This document shows positions 19,967-29,810 of a stretch of 64,000 nt of DNA, in pieces. A program made the translations under genes and the position numbers. The notes under the pieces are model-generated. The model saw only the letters and a list, made by a program, of their open reading frames with translations, ran no database searches and was not told the DNA's origin. The DNA comes from Prillingera fragicola (lineage: Eukaryota; Basidiomycota; Tremellomycetes; Trichosporonales; Trichosporonaceae). How positions within the stretch are numbered: the first letter of the stretch is position 1; every line of letters starts with the position of its first letter. Location of the stretch: NCBI GenBank assembly GCA_002335605.1, contig BEDY01000014.1, forward strand, positions 124,001 through 188,000, read 5' to 3'.

Positions 19967-21496
19967 TCAGTCTTCCGCATTGATCTCCCCCATGCACCCC
20001 TGACGAGGGAAGCGTTCGCAATAGAGGTCGTAGACGTCCTTGGAAAAGTAGTCGAAAGAGTCAATGTCTGGATCCTCGCCGAACTCTTTCTCGCCATAAC
20101 TAAGAGCAGCAAAAAGCTGGCCGGTGCGCAGCTCACGCTTCACGAGTTGAACAAGATCGCCTTTGGAGAGCGTTTTGGCCTCTGGGAACAGGCGCTGGTA
20201 AATACCCACCAGATCCCCATTGGCGCTGTACGTGAGGTCTTCAAGGCCGATGAGCTTGATCTGTGTCCGGGTCGTTCCGGGAAGTAGCGACAGGGGGTAA
20301 ACAATTTGGTCTGGGGTAACGGGACAGCGGCCGTGAATGATCTTGGCAACCGTCTCGTCGTCCTTGGTCCAGCCTTCCCAGTCTTTGTGGAAGATGACCT
20401 TCATTCTACGAACTCCATCAAAGTAGCACCACATTGCTTGAAGACTTTCGAGGTGCTCGTTGCCATGTCCCTCAAAGCGGCGGCCATCGGTGGGAAGAAC
20501 GTATACAATCTCCTCAACGGAAGACGGAAGGTTCCACTGAGGAAGCGGAATACCGTTGCCGTCCATGTTGCGAAAGACAATCTTGCGTGGCTTCAGAGCG
20601 GCGATGAGAGGGCAGCCCAAGTCTTCGCGGTCGCAGAAGGTATCCAGCTTGAACATGACCACAAAGTGGGGCACGACGCATAAGACTTCAAGACTGCTAA
20701 ACAGCTCCGCCACAAGTGGAGCATAAAGTGAACAGAGGCAGTGGTGGTGGCTGCCAATGGAGAGAACGCGGACGTACTTGAGCAGCGGCGCTTTGAAGTT
20801 GCGGCGGGGGGCAGCAGCCTGTGAAGTGGCACCAGCTCCAGATGAAGGTCCCTCTGCCTTCTGGTGTTTCTTCTGTTTCTTCCTCTGGGCGCCGGTTCGC
20901 TTCTTCTTCTTCTTTGATGCAGGCGGAGAGCCAGGTTCTTGCTTGGGCGATTCAGTAGGGATGTCCATGTATGGGTGGGGTGGGGGGTGAACCGCAGGCA
21001 TTTGGGAAGGCTGGGGGCAGTGTTCCGCCCTCTTGTCGTGGGGCGACTTCGTCTTCTTTGGGTGAAAGAACACGCATTTGCTCAGGTCTTCATTGATATC
21101 GCGGCCAATATGGAAGCCTTGCATGATCTGGCGCATGTCGTCTGTATCCATCGAGATGCAGCGGTAAATGATCTTGCCGGCAGCCTCGTGAAATAGCTGG
21201 CTAACACGGAGGCAGACGATCTGCGTCTTGTGGCTGGCAAAGGAGACGATAGTGTCGATGACGTGCGGGCAAAGTGCAACCTGGCGGGCGAGCCGGTTGG
21301 CTGTGACTGGGTCGCCCCCGGGAGGTAAAAGAGTCTGACAAGGTAAGCGTCCTCTCGACGTGGCTGGCGGGGAACATTGCGAACACTCACTGGTGGGGGA
21401 CTGGGAGGGCACTCCTCCTTCGGAGGACACCTCTTCACCCTTATCAATGCGAACCTGCTTGGCAGCCTTGGTCAAAATGTCGATAAAGTTATCCAT
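19967..21496 (-). CDS. F-box-like protein, tandem paralogue A
   Basis: 509 residues from one open frame; function unknown. An F-box-like helix set sits at about residues 70-110: LCPHVIDTIVSFASHKTQIV and CLRVSQLFHEAAGKIIYRCI. A Lys-rich basic linker (SKKKKKRTGAQRKKQKK) follows, then a conserved globular half with VRVLSIGSHHHCLCSLY, KPRKIVFRNMDGNG, VEEIVYVLPTDGRRF, IFHKDWEGW and the ending GCMGEINAED. The gene 3' of it on the minus strand is MRP10; the gene 5' of it is a clear paralogue about 60% identical over the F-box half. A donor-like GTGAGT at 21390 suggests a possible in-frame intron (for example 39 nt), but the paralogue's acceptor position would shift the frame here. A substrate-recruiting ubiquitin-ligase role is an inference from the F-box-like motif alone. 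Confidence 0.75.
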   Translation of the reverse strand: MDNFIDILTKAAKQVRIDKGEEVSSEGGVPSQSPTSECSQCSPPATSRGRLPCQTLLPPGGDPVTANRLARQVALCPHVIDTIVSFASHKTQIVCLRVSQLFHEAAGKIIYRCISMDTDDMRQIMQGFHIGRDINEDLSKCVFFHPKKTKSPHDKRAEHCPQPSQMPAVHPPPHPYMDIPTESPKQEPGSPPASKKKKKRTGAQRKKQKKHQKAEGPSSGAGATSQAAAPRRNFKAPLLKYVRVLSIGSHHHCLCSLYAPLVAELFSSLEVLCVVPHFVVMFKLDTFCDREDLGCPLIAALKPRKIVFRNMDGNGIPLPQWNLPSSVEEIVYVLPTDGRRFEGHGNEHLESLQAMWCYFDGVRRMKVIFHKDWEGWTKDDETVAKIIHGRCPVTPDQIVYPLSLLPGTTRTQIKLIGLEDLTYSANGDLVGIYQRLFPEAKTLSKGDLVQLVKRELRTGQLFAALSYGEKEFGEDPDIDSFDYFSKDVYDLYCERFPRQGCMGEINAED

Positions 21497-22082
21497 TTTG
21501 GGCAGAGTTGGTATGAATGAGTGTAGGATTGCGATGAAGAGAACACAGACGTTGGGGACAAGACGGTGGTTGGGTGACGGTGGCCATGTTTGGGCGTGGC
21601 AACGGGCGCATCCCCCTCTGTGTGCGACGACACTTCCCTCCTTTCCTACATTCTGAGTTCTCTGCCATTAGCAGGTACTGTTTAAGAAAGGGTAGACTAG
21701 GAAGAAGCAAAGCCTTTTGATGTCATGCATGCCTTGACTGCTTGCAGAGACAAGGTGCGTTGCTGCTCTGGACTGTATGTGGCTAAAAGCGCGTAATTCT
21801 TAGAAAAAAAAAAGACTGGACTGCGTGACAGCAGCACTGCATACTACTCTTCCCTCTTACATCCCCAGGCCAAATGTGTACACACCACACAGGGTCTTGG
21901 TACAACTCTTTCAGGACGCTCAACAACAACACAGTCAACTACACGGCTCAGCACAAGAAAGATAGTTTACATCAGCATAAGCCATACATGACTCTTGACC
22001 AGGTAACACGCTCATTTGTACATGCTATCTGGCCATCATGTATTTGATTTAATACAGCTGAGAAATCTGGTGTCCTCTCCGC
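21497..22082. other. Spacer between F-box-like paralogues
   Basis: Promoter of paralogue A and 3' flank of paralogue B. AT-richer than neighbours, with an A10 run near 21805-21814. No gene and no obvious repeat ends that would mark the duplication boundary. Confidence 0.55.
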
Positions 22083-23611
22083 TCAGTCATCTGCGTTGAT
22101 CTCGCCAGCACACGCCCGGCGAGGAAACATCTCACGATATTTGTCATATTTGCGCGTGGTGACATAGGAAATTGGGTCGACACCAGAGTCCTCTTTGTTG
22201 ATTTCGTCGTCGTCGTAATCGTCGAGGAGGGCGGCCATTTGGAGGGCTTCGGTGCGAAGCTCGCGCTTGACAAGTTCGATCAGGGCGGAATTGTTGAGAT
22301 GGCAGTTGGGATGGATCCGCTTGTAGGTGTCGATGAGATCACCCTCCGCATCAAATTCGAGACACTCAAGTCCCACAACCCTGAGCATGGAGCGAGGGGT
22401 GTCGATGAGGTCCGAGAGCGCGTACACAATGTCGTCGGGTGGCACAGGGCATTGGCCGTGGAATACTCTGCCCACAAGTTCGTGGTCGACATTCCAGCCC
22501 TCCCAGTCCTTGTAGAAGACGACCTTGACCTGCTCCACACCCTCAAAGTGATCGGCGAGACCCATGAGCCCCAACATCGTGCGGTAGTTTGACTGCTTGG
22601 TTTCCATAAAGGTGTTGTTGTAACGGCGCCCATCGGTTGGGAGGACATACACCAGCTCCTTGAGAGTCTCGCACTTCCAACTGTTGACGCACAGCCCAGA
22701 GCCGTCCATGTTGCGGAACACAATCTTGCGAGGACGGAGGGTGCTGACCAGAGGGCAAGTGTCGTCATGGCGGTCACAGAAAGCGTTGAGCTGAAACATT
22801 TGCTGAAAGAAGGGCACAATCCGAAGGATGTCGACGTTGCTGAACAGTTCGGCAGCGACGGGCCCGTACAGAGAGCAAAGACAGCGGTGGTGACTGCCAA
22901 CAGTGAGAACGCGTACGCGCTTGAGGAGCCGAGCTTTGAAGTTGCGGAGCGGGGCGGGCGTGAACTGGGGAGTAGGCGCACCGTCGGCCGGAGCCGGGGT
23001 GACAACTACAGCGGCGACGGTGGGTTCAACACCTCCGCCGCCACGTGCCCTCTTTTTCTGTTGCTTTGCCTCTGCACTGCGCTTCTTTGCACTGCGCTTC
23101 TTTGCACTGCGCTTCCAACGCGACTTGGAGCGCGGCTGGGGGCAGCGCTCGGCGCCACGGTCAAAGGGCGTCTTGGTCTTGGGGTGGAAGAACAGGCAGT
23201 CCCGAAGATTTTCGTCCACTTTGTGGCCGATGAGCGCACCCTTCATGATCCCACGCATATCGTCCGTGTCCATTGAGATGCAGCGGTAGACGATCTTGGC
23301 CGCGGCATCCTGGAACTGCAGGCTGACACGCAGGCATGTGAGTTGGGTCTTGCGGTTGGCGAAGGCGACGATATTGTCAACGATGTGTGGGCAGGCCATG
23401 ATTTGGCGGCCAAGGTCTTTGATGACATCGCCGTTACCGCCAAGGGGAAGCACAGTCTGCAACTGTGAGCGTTTTTGAAGGCCAGGAAGCAAACACAACT
23501 CACTGGAGGCGGGCTTGGAGAACGCGAGGCGGTAGGCGAGAAGTCCTCTCCATCCCTGACGCCCATCATCTGTGCAAACTCGAACATAAAGCTCTCGAAG
23601 AACAAAGACAT
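22083..23611 (-). CDS. F-box-like protein, tandem paralogue B
   Basis: Exons 23611-23504 and 23456-22083 (47-nt phase-0 intron) give 493 residues, start MSLFFESFMFEFAQMMGVRD. The F-box-like segment reads ACPHIVDNIVAFANRKTQL and CLRVSLQFQDAAAKIVYRCI. A basic linker contains three KKRSA units, then conserved blocks VRVLTVGSHHRCLCSLY, RPRKIVFRNMDGSG, LKELVYVLPTDGRRY, VFYKDWEGWN and an ending ACAGEINADD that matches paralogue A. The shared blocks, including Cys and His positions in GSHHxCLCSLY and the FCDR..D..CPL segment, suggest a folded recognition domain under selection. I do not recognise the family beyond F-box-like; no known ligand or pathway can be named. Confidence 0.78.
23073..23117 (-). 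repeat. 15-bp triplicate coding KKRSA units
   Basis: Three head-to-tail 15-bp units (23073-23087, 23088-23102, 23103-23117; last one imperfect at its end) in the basic linker of paralogue B; absent from paralogue A, so it arose after the duplication or was lost in A. Confidence 0.9.
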
Positions 23612-24122
23612 GATGTGGGTGTCAACAGCGAGAAGGAATGAGTGGAAGTGAGAAGACGAATGGTGAGACAGGTCGAGAGGATGGACATTGTGAGGGCTGT
23701 GCGTGGCAACGAGGGGCGCGGGTCGATCAACAGAAGCCATGCCGTGCTATGCCCCTCACAATGTGCAACATGCACTCCATGTGCTGATTATCCCGGCAGA
23801 GAGCACCGATTCTGACTAGTCCTGTATTCAGTCCAAGTCCTCCAGATCCTTGTGTGGCTCTGCCAGTTTGCCACGAAGAATCTCCATTGTATCTGCCTCG
23901 GGCCACGGGAAGATGATCACCAGTTGGATTGACGTGCTCACCACTCGTTGAGCGTCGAGAGGCCAGGCGTGGGTCTCAGGTGCAAGTGTGCCGTGGTGAC
24001 GTCTGGGGCTGGCGATACCCCCAGGGTGTTCCACTACCATCTATGCATGAGGTCGTGTTGTACACTGTGCTGCCTGCTGTAAATTACTATACCCTGCACC
24101 CATCGTCCGTTGTGCCCCCAGT
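23612..24122. other. Intergenic with an orphan 70-codon frame
   Basis: Promoter of paralogue B and 3' flank of the transporter. On the minus strand 24040-23828 is an open frame whose second half (IFPWPEADTMEILRG, ending EDLD) has gene-like composition but no recognisable family or splice partners. Confidence 0.4.
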
Positions 24123-26206
24123 TTACACCGATCGGTCCCACCACTCTGCCCAGCGAATCTTGAACCCTCCTCCCATGCGCGCACCACGGAGGCGCGCAAT
24201 GCTCTCGTCGTCTACATCCGACTCGTCCTCATACTCGCTGTCGCCGACGTTCACATTGTCCCAACCCTCAAAGTCGTCGCGGAGGCGTGTGGTGCGTTCC
24301 TCGGGGTCTTCCTCGCTCGACATGGACATTCGCGCCAGGCTTGGTCGCGAGCTGCGGCGGGATTGCCGGGCACTGTCTATCTCGTGCAGTGGCAGGGCGG
24401 CGCTGCCATCGTCGCCGTGGCCTAGCGCTGTGCCGTGCTCGTAGTCGGCCGCGCGGGTGTAGCTGTTGGCCGATGGTCGTAGTGGCGACGTCTCGTCTAT
24501 CTCGACGGGGTTGCCCAGTGCGTCCACGGGGACATCGGCATTGATCGTCTTCTGGTACTTGTGGAACGAGTAGAGCGCAATACCTGGAACGTTAGCATCC
24601 AGGTGACATGAGTCCACTCACCAATGATGGTAATGCCACAACCAATGATGTTGGTAAAACCCATCTTGTCGCCAAAGACCCAGGACGAGAACACAATCGT
24701 CGACACCTCCTTGAAGATTCCTGCGACGGACAAGGGAACGACACCGGCGCGGTGGATGACAAAGTACTCGCTCGCCACCATGCAGAAGGCGATGATACCC
24801 GGGAGGCCGATGATAGCTGTCGACTTGATTGCCAGGAGCACGGTTCCAAAGTATTTTGTGTGAAAGATTTCACTCCACGACTCGACGCCTGCGCTGACGG
24901 CAAAGAGCACAACGGCCATGGGAGGTGCGAGCCAAAAAATGGTGGCAAACGGGTTGGACATGCCCATGGCGCGCTTGTGCATGATAAGCTCGGTCAAGGC
25001 CCATCGGAGACCGCCGACTGCGGATGCTGAGAAGACCATGATGAGGCCCGGAATGGAAACGGCAGTCACGTTGAAGACCATTAGAAAGACACCGATCGAG
25101 ATGAGGCCGATGACGAGAACCAAGCGCAGCGAGTACTTTTCCAGCCTGAACAGAAAGGCGAAGAAGAGGACAAAGATGAGTGACGACGACTTGCACATTG
25201 CTGCCCTGGTTAGGCACAACCTCTCGGAGACATGATACACATACTGTACAGGGTCAAGGTGATCGTCTTGAGACTCAGGTTGGACAGGCCGATATCTGCA
25301 CCTGTTGCCATTGCCGTAGGAAAGATACGCGACCTGGACGCTGTTAGTACACGTCCCGACGTCGCGTCCGCAGATGTTGCTATCATACTCTTGTTACTTC
25401 CCGCGAAGAGTTCCAAGAAAATGTCCGCCCAGAAACTCACACATAGTCCTTCCTAGACGGCCTCTCTGGTGGCTTGAACTTTTCTTTAAAGGCCACGCGC
25501 ACAAAGCCAGCCATGGCAAACTGCACCCACATGTGACAGCCAGTGACGAACAGGGGGTACGAGAAGCCATAGTATTCTGGTGAGAACATCCACTTGTTAT
25601 ACAGCGACAAAATGGTTGCGAACGTGTACCTGTAGACGTCAGCAACAGTTCCAGATAGCAGACAAGTCGCAAGGGACGCGGCCGCGAGCTCGCAACGACA
25701 GCTGTCGGCGACCACGCGATGCGCGATACGGCTAAGGCCGGTGATGGAGGTCCTAGCCTCGGCCTGCTCACTCCGTCGCGCCAACCCACTCACCAGCTAA
25801 GGATGAACATGCCAGTGACAAGCACTGATCGCCACCACATGGCCTTCTTCTGCGCCATTGTCGCGAGATGGACTTCAGCCGCATGAATGCCCGCGCGCGT
25901 CCCCTCGTCCGTTGGAGGGAAATACCGCAGTCCGTCCGAGGTATGCACGACGATATCCTCTTCGCTATCGCCATCGCTATCTCCGTCGGCATCGAACAGC
26001 GTCTCGCTCTTGGTGGTGGTGCTCTTCTTGCTCTCGCGTGAGGCCGGGGACGCGTCTCCGCTGTGTCCCGGGGTCGAGGGCGGGGGGAAGCCGAGGAGCG
26101 GCGCCGAGTGGTCGGCGTCATCGTCGTGGGCTGGTGTGCTGGAGCGGATCGTGGCCACGCGCGAGGATGAGGGCGTCGCCGTCATCTCGTGGGTGCCGCC
26201 TGGCAT
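24123..26206 (-). CDS. SLC35C2-like nucleotide-sugar/triose-phosphate transporter
   Basis: Drug/metabolite-superfamily (TPT domain) transporter of the SLC35C2 type, expected in Golgi or early secretory membranes. Exons 26206-25794, 25629-25441, 25333-25245, 25200-24622 and 24583-24123 give 576 residues. A 130-residue acidic Ser-rich cytosolic head precedes about ten membrane segments: TFATILSLYNKWMFSPE, YPLFVTGCHMWVQFAMAGF, then TAMATGADIGLSNLSLKTIT, SSSLIFVLFFAFLFRLEKYS and further. The second half holds GLRWALTELIMHK, VPLSVAGIFKEVSTIVFSSW and FGDKMGFTNIIGCGITIIG, signature blocks of the family. A long acidic Ser tail follows. Substrate cannot be read from sequence; human SLC35C2 is linked to GDP-fucose handling and Notch fucosylation. 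Confidence 0.9.
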
Positions 26207-26988
26207 CTTGGCGGCAGGATGGGGGTGGGCGGGGACGCAAAGTGGAAGGAGGGTGTGGAGTAGTCGATATGGCCTTTCGCCGGGCGCCTAGAGGCTAGAT
26301 GTGCGACGAGGAGGCCAGAGGCTGGGACTACCTTGTCATCGGACGCGTCGTGTGCCAGACGCTCGTGTGTGTACCGGGTAAACGTTGGAATGAGACTAAT
26401 GTTGTAGTCGGGTCGAGTGAGGAGGGCGGATATGATGGACAAAGGTTGGTTGATCGTGGCACGAGGGCCGGGTAATTTATGGTTCCTGGATCATCTCAGT
26501 CAACACCCACGTGTGTCTGGGCAAACTCTCGATGCAGTCAGTCTTCATGCAGCAAGCAGCAAGTAGCAGCAGCGTGCGACGCAATATACATTTGTCTGCA
26601 GACGCAGGCATGCTATGTATGGGCGCGACCAGCGGCCGCGCATGGAACAGGCTATCGTGTGGAAAATGACGGGGAACAGGACGTGGCAGGGGGGTCGAGT
26701 GAGAGATGAGAGATGAAGTAGAATGAGGGGGAAAGTGGAGGGTGATGTAAAGACTACCATGTTTAATGAAGTTTGGCAAGTGGGCAATATGACTCGGCAA
26801 GATCGATGGGCGACATGACTGTAAAAGTGGGGGGTTGATTGCAATGGCGCCAGAGATGAGGTCCTGGGCGAGTGGTATAACGATGAGAGTATCGGCCAGC
26901 GCCAGTAAAGGCGCGGCGTGTATTGTTTGTGACAGGGACCCAAAAAGCAGCGCAAGGGTATCAGTGTAGATGATTAAAAGTGTCCACT
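26207..26988. other. Transporter upstream and Whi3-like 3' flank
   Basis: The first part is the promoter and leader of the transporter; the rest is the 3' flank of the RNA-binding protein gene. A 181-codon minus frame overlaps the latter's 3' end without coding character. Confidence 0.55.
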
Positions 26989-29810
26989 CTAGGACGCGTT
27001 TGGCGAGTTGGCCTGGCCCCACGCGCTGGCGGCTCCGTTGAGCGACCCCAAACCGTGCGAGGGAAGACCAAAGGCGTCAAAGGCGCCAAAGGTGTTGGAA
27101 GAGCCAGGAGCTCCGCCCGAAGACGATACCCAGCCGAGAGAGGCCGGCGTACGGATGGGCGACGACACGGGCGAAAAGCCACCGCCAGTAGCCGACGACG
27201 GGGTAAACGAGTTGAAGGCATTCTCAGACTTGCCGGGCATCGATGACGGCTGGGCGCCGGGGGTAGTCGAGCCAATGGCACCAGAGTTTTGCGGGCGCAC
27301 GTCGTTGGCGCTGTAGTAGCGCTGCGAACGAGGCGACGTGGCGGGGAGGGGCACGTTGAACGGCTGGGCGGTGGGTGACAGCGATGACGCCGCCTCGCTC
27401 TGTCGTCGCTGGTCAGAGTTGGAGCCCGACCCAGGCGCCGACCCCTGACCAGAGGGGGGACCAATGGGCACGGGCTGCGAAGGAGTGAGGTAGCCAGGTC
27501 CTGGAGCAGCACCAGGAGCCAGCTGCTGGTTGCCGGGGCCTGACGACATGCCGGCGAGTGCGACAGTGTGAGCGATGCCGCCAAACATGGACGTGCTCAT
27601 GCCCTGGGGGTGCGAGTTTCCACGCTGCCCGAGCGAGTTTTTCGAGTACGAGAGACGGATTCCGCCCTTGACGAGGCCGTTCAGCGTGTTGCCGTACAGC
27701 TCGCGCATGGCCTGGGTGGCATACGGAATGTCCTCAAATTCGACAAAGCACATGGGGCCATTGATTTTCTGGCGGAAAGACATGCGCTTGAAGCCGGGAC
27801 GCCGGTGGAACAGAGCACGCAGCGACTCCTCGAGAAAGTTTGGGGGGTGCGTGGGTGGCGAAATAGCGGGAAGGTTGCCAATGTAAAGGGTGTTGATGGG
27901 CGGGTTCTGGTCGGCTGGGTTCATGTTTCCTCCGATGCCGAGACTCCGAGGGTCGACAGCGTCGGGGGTACCTTGACCAAAGCCGAGGGCAGAGCCGTAA
28001 GCGTTACCACCGTGCTGGCCGTAGGCGCCTCCGAAGCCGATAGGGTGTTGCGATCCCGGGGCGGCGTTGCCGCCACCAAGAGCACTGCCAACAGACATGG
28101 GACCGTTTGGCGAACGAGGACCGTTTCCACCACTGGGGTAGTCCAGCCCCGGCATGCCCATACCGACCGTGTTGACCGACCAACCCTCGAGCTCGTCAGC
28201 CTCCTCCGCAAGTGCCAAGAGCGCCTTGCTGTCTGTAGGACGGGCGTTGGGCGACTTGACAGACAGAGGGGGCGACCCAGAGGTGTTGGACTGACTGGAA
28301 CCGATGGGTTGCTGAGAGTTGGCAGATGGCTTTTCAGGCTTGCTCTCAGAGCTGGCCTGAGGCGCCGGCCAGGCATCCCACGCTTCCTTGGCAGACTGAG
28401 CGGCACCGGGGTGCTGGCCAGGGGCAGCGATGGCGGATCCGGCGGCACCAGGCATGGCACCAGGGTTGGAGAGTCCGGCAGCTGCCGCAGCGTTGAGGGC
28501 CTGAGCTTGTGCCTGTTGGGAAACAAGCTGGGAGAGGCGACCAGAGCGGAGAAGCAGGCCCACGAGGTCGTCACCTCCAACGCCACGCTTGGTGTGAAGG
28601 TTCTTCTTGGCCATCTCAGCCTTGAGCGTCGCACCAGTGAGAGTGTCAATGCGGCGTCCTTGCAAGTGGTCCCGGGCTGCCTGCGCATCGCCACGGGTCT
28701 TGAAACGCGCAAAGCCAATGGTCTGGCGGCGTGGAGGCACAGATGGAGGGATCGCAGATGCACCGAGCGTCGCTCCAGTGGGTGCCGAGGGTGTCAAAGA
28801 CATGGCAGCTGACGGGGTGTTTGACGCGGATGAGGACTGGGTGCCAAAGTTCATGGCAGCAGCAAACGAATCGTCAAGCTGCTGCTGATCGGGCTGGTCG
28901 GGGGTGGCAAGAGGTGCTTGTCCGCTGATATTTTGGTTGGCAGCAAGGTGCTGCAACTCGGCAAGGAGAGCAGCAGCCGCCGCAGGCTCACGTCGTGCCG
29001 AGCCAGAGGGGAACTTGAGAGTAGCGGCCTCAAAACCGGGGGCAAAGGTAAAGATGTTCTGAAACTCGCGCTCCTGTAGATCACTTGTCAGCAAAGGTCT
29101 TTCCACGTGCATCATTTGCCACTCACGCTCATGTCATCTGGGAAGCCGACCACAAAGATGGTGCTGATGATCTCTTCATCCTCGCGCTCCCTGCCCTCTT
29201 CCTCGCGGTGGCGCTCACGGCGGCGATCGCGCGACTCTCCGGGTTGCGAGCTTGTGCGGGCAGCTGAGTGTGTGCCGTTGGGGCCCCCTATAGGGCCAGC
29301 ACCTGGTGTCGAGGTCATGGACTGGCGCGAGCCCGAACCGTAAGCCTCGAGAGGATTTGGCGGAAGCTGGTGCGTGAGGTGGCCATTGGGGCCACCGCGA
29401 CCATATGCTGCGGGGCCATAGCCGGAGGCGCCTGGAGGCCCACCAGCAGAGCGCCATCCAGCTCCCCACACAGATCCAGGCTGTCCAGCCAGAGACAGAG
29501 AGTGGATTGGGTCTGGGGCCATGGCGTGCTGAGCAGGTGGGACGTAGGGGGGAGGATGGGGGGGAGGGGAAGCCGTCACTTGAGGCAAGAATGCGGCCGA
29601 GTGAAAGCCGGTCCCAGCACCTGCCGATTGTGGTTGGGGAGTCTGCTGCGTCTCGTCCTCGTATCCGTCCGGTGCATGCTCGTTGGATTGCAAATCCTGC
29701 TGAACATTGTGGCCAGCAGGCGACGCGACAATCGAGGAAAACGACTGAGGCTTGTGGGACGACCCCGAGGACGGAGTTGGAGATGGAAGCGAAGAGGGAG
29801 GGGTGGTCAT
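26989..29810 (-). CDS. Whi3/Scw1-like RNA-binding protein with two RRMs
   Basis: Cytoplasmic mRNA-binding regulator of the Whi3/Scw1 kind, families linked to cell-size, cell-wall and stress mRNA control. Exons 29810-29127 and 29073-26989 give 922 residues. RRM1 starts near residue 221 ([37 protein letters not shown]) but its RNP1 strand ([20 protein letters not shown]) comes only near residue 346, after a Ala/Gln/Ser/Pro-rich insert of about 110 residues. RRM2 near residue 620 is compact: [12 protein letters not shown], then [21 protein letters not shown] and [18 protein letters not shown]- and C-terminal flanks are low-complexity Gly/Pro/Ser/Gln, as in granule-forming proteins. A 2-kb upstream region separates it from the divergent aminotransferase gene. 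Confidence 0.87.

Noticed and set aside
26477..27022. 181-codon minus-strand frame after the Whi3-like stop
   Set aside because: Low-complexity, overlaps a real 3' end and lacks a recognisable domain.
27568..28812. 414-codon frame antisense to the Whi3-like gene
   Set aside because: No recognisable domain; sense strand has two RRMs.
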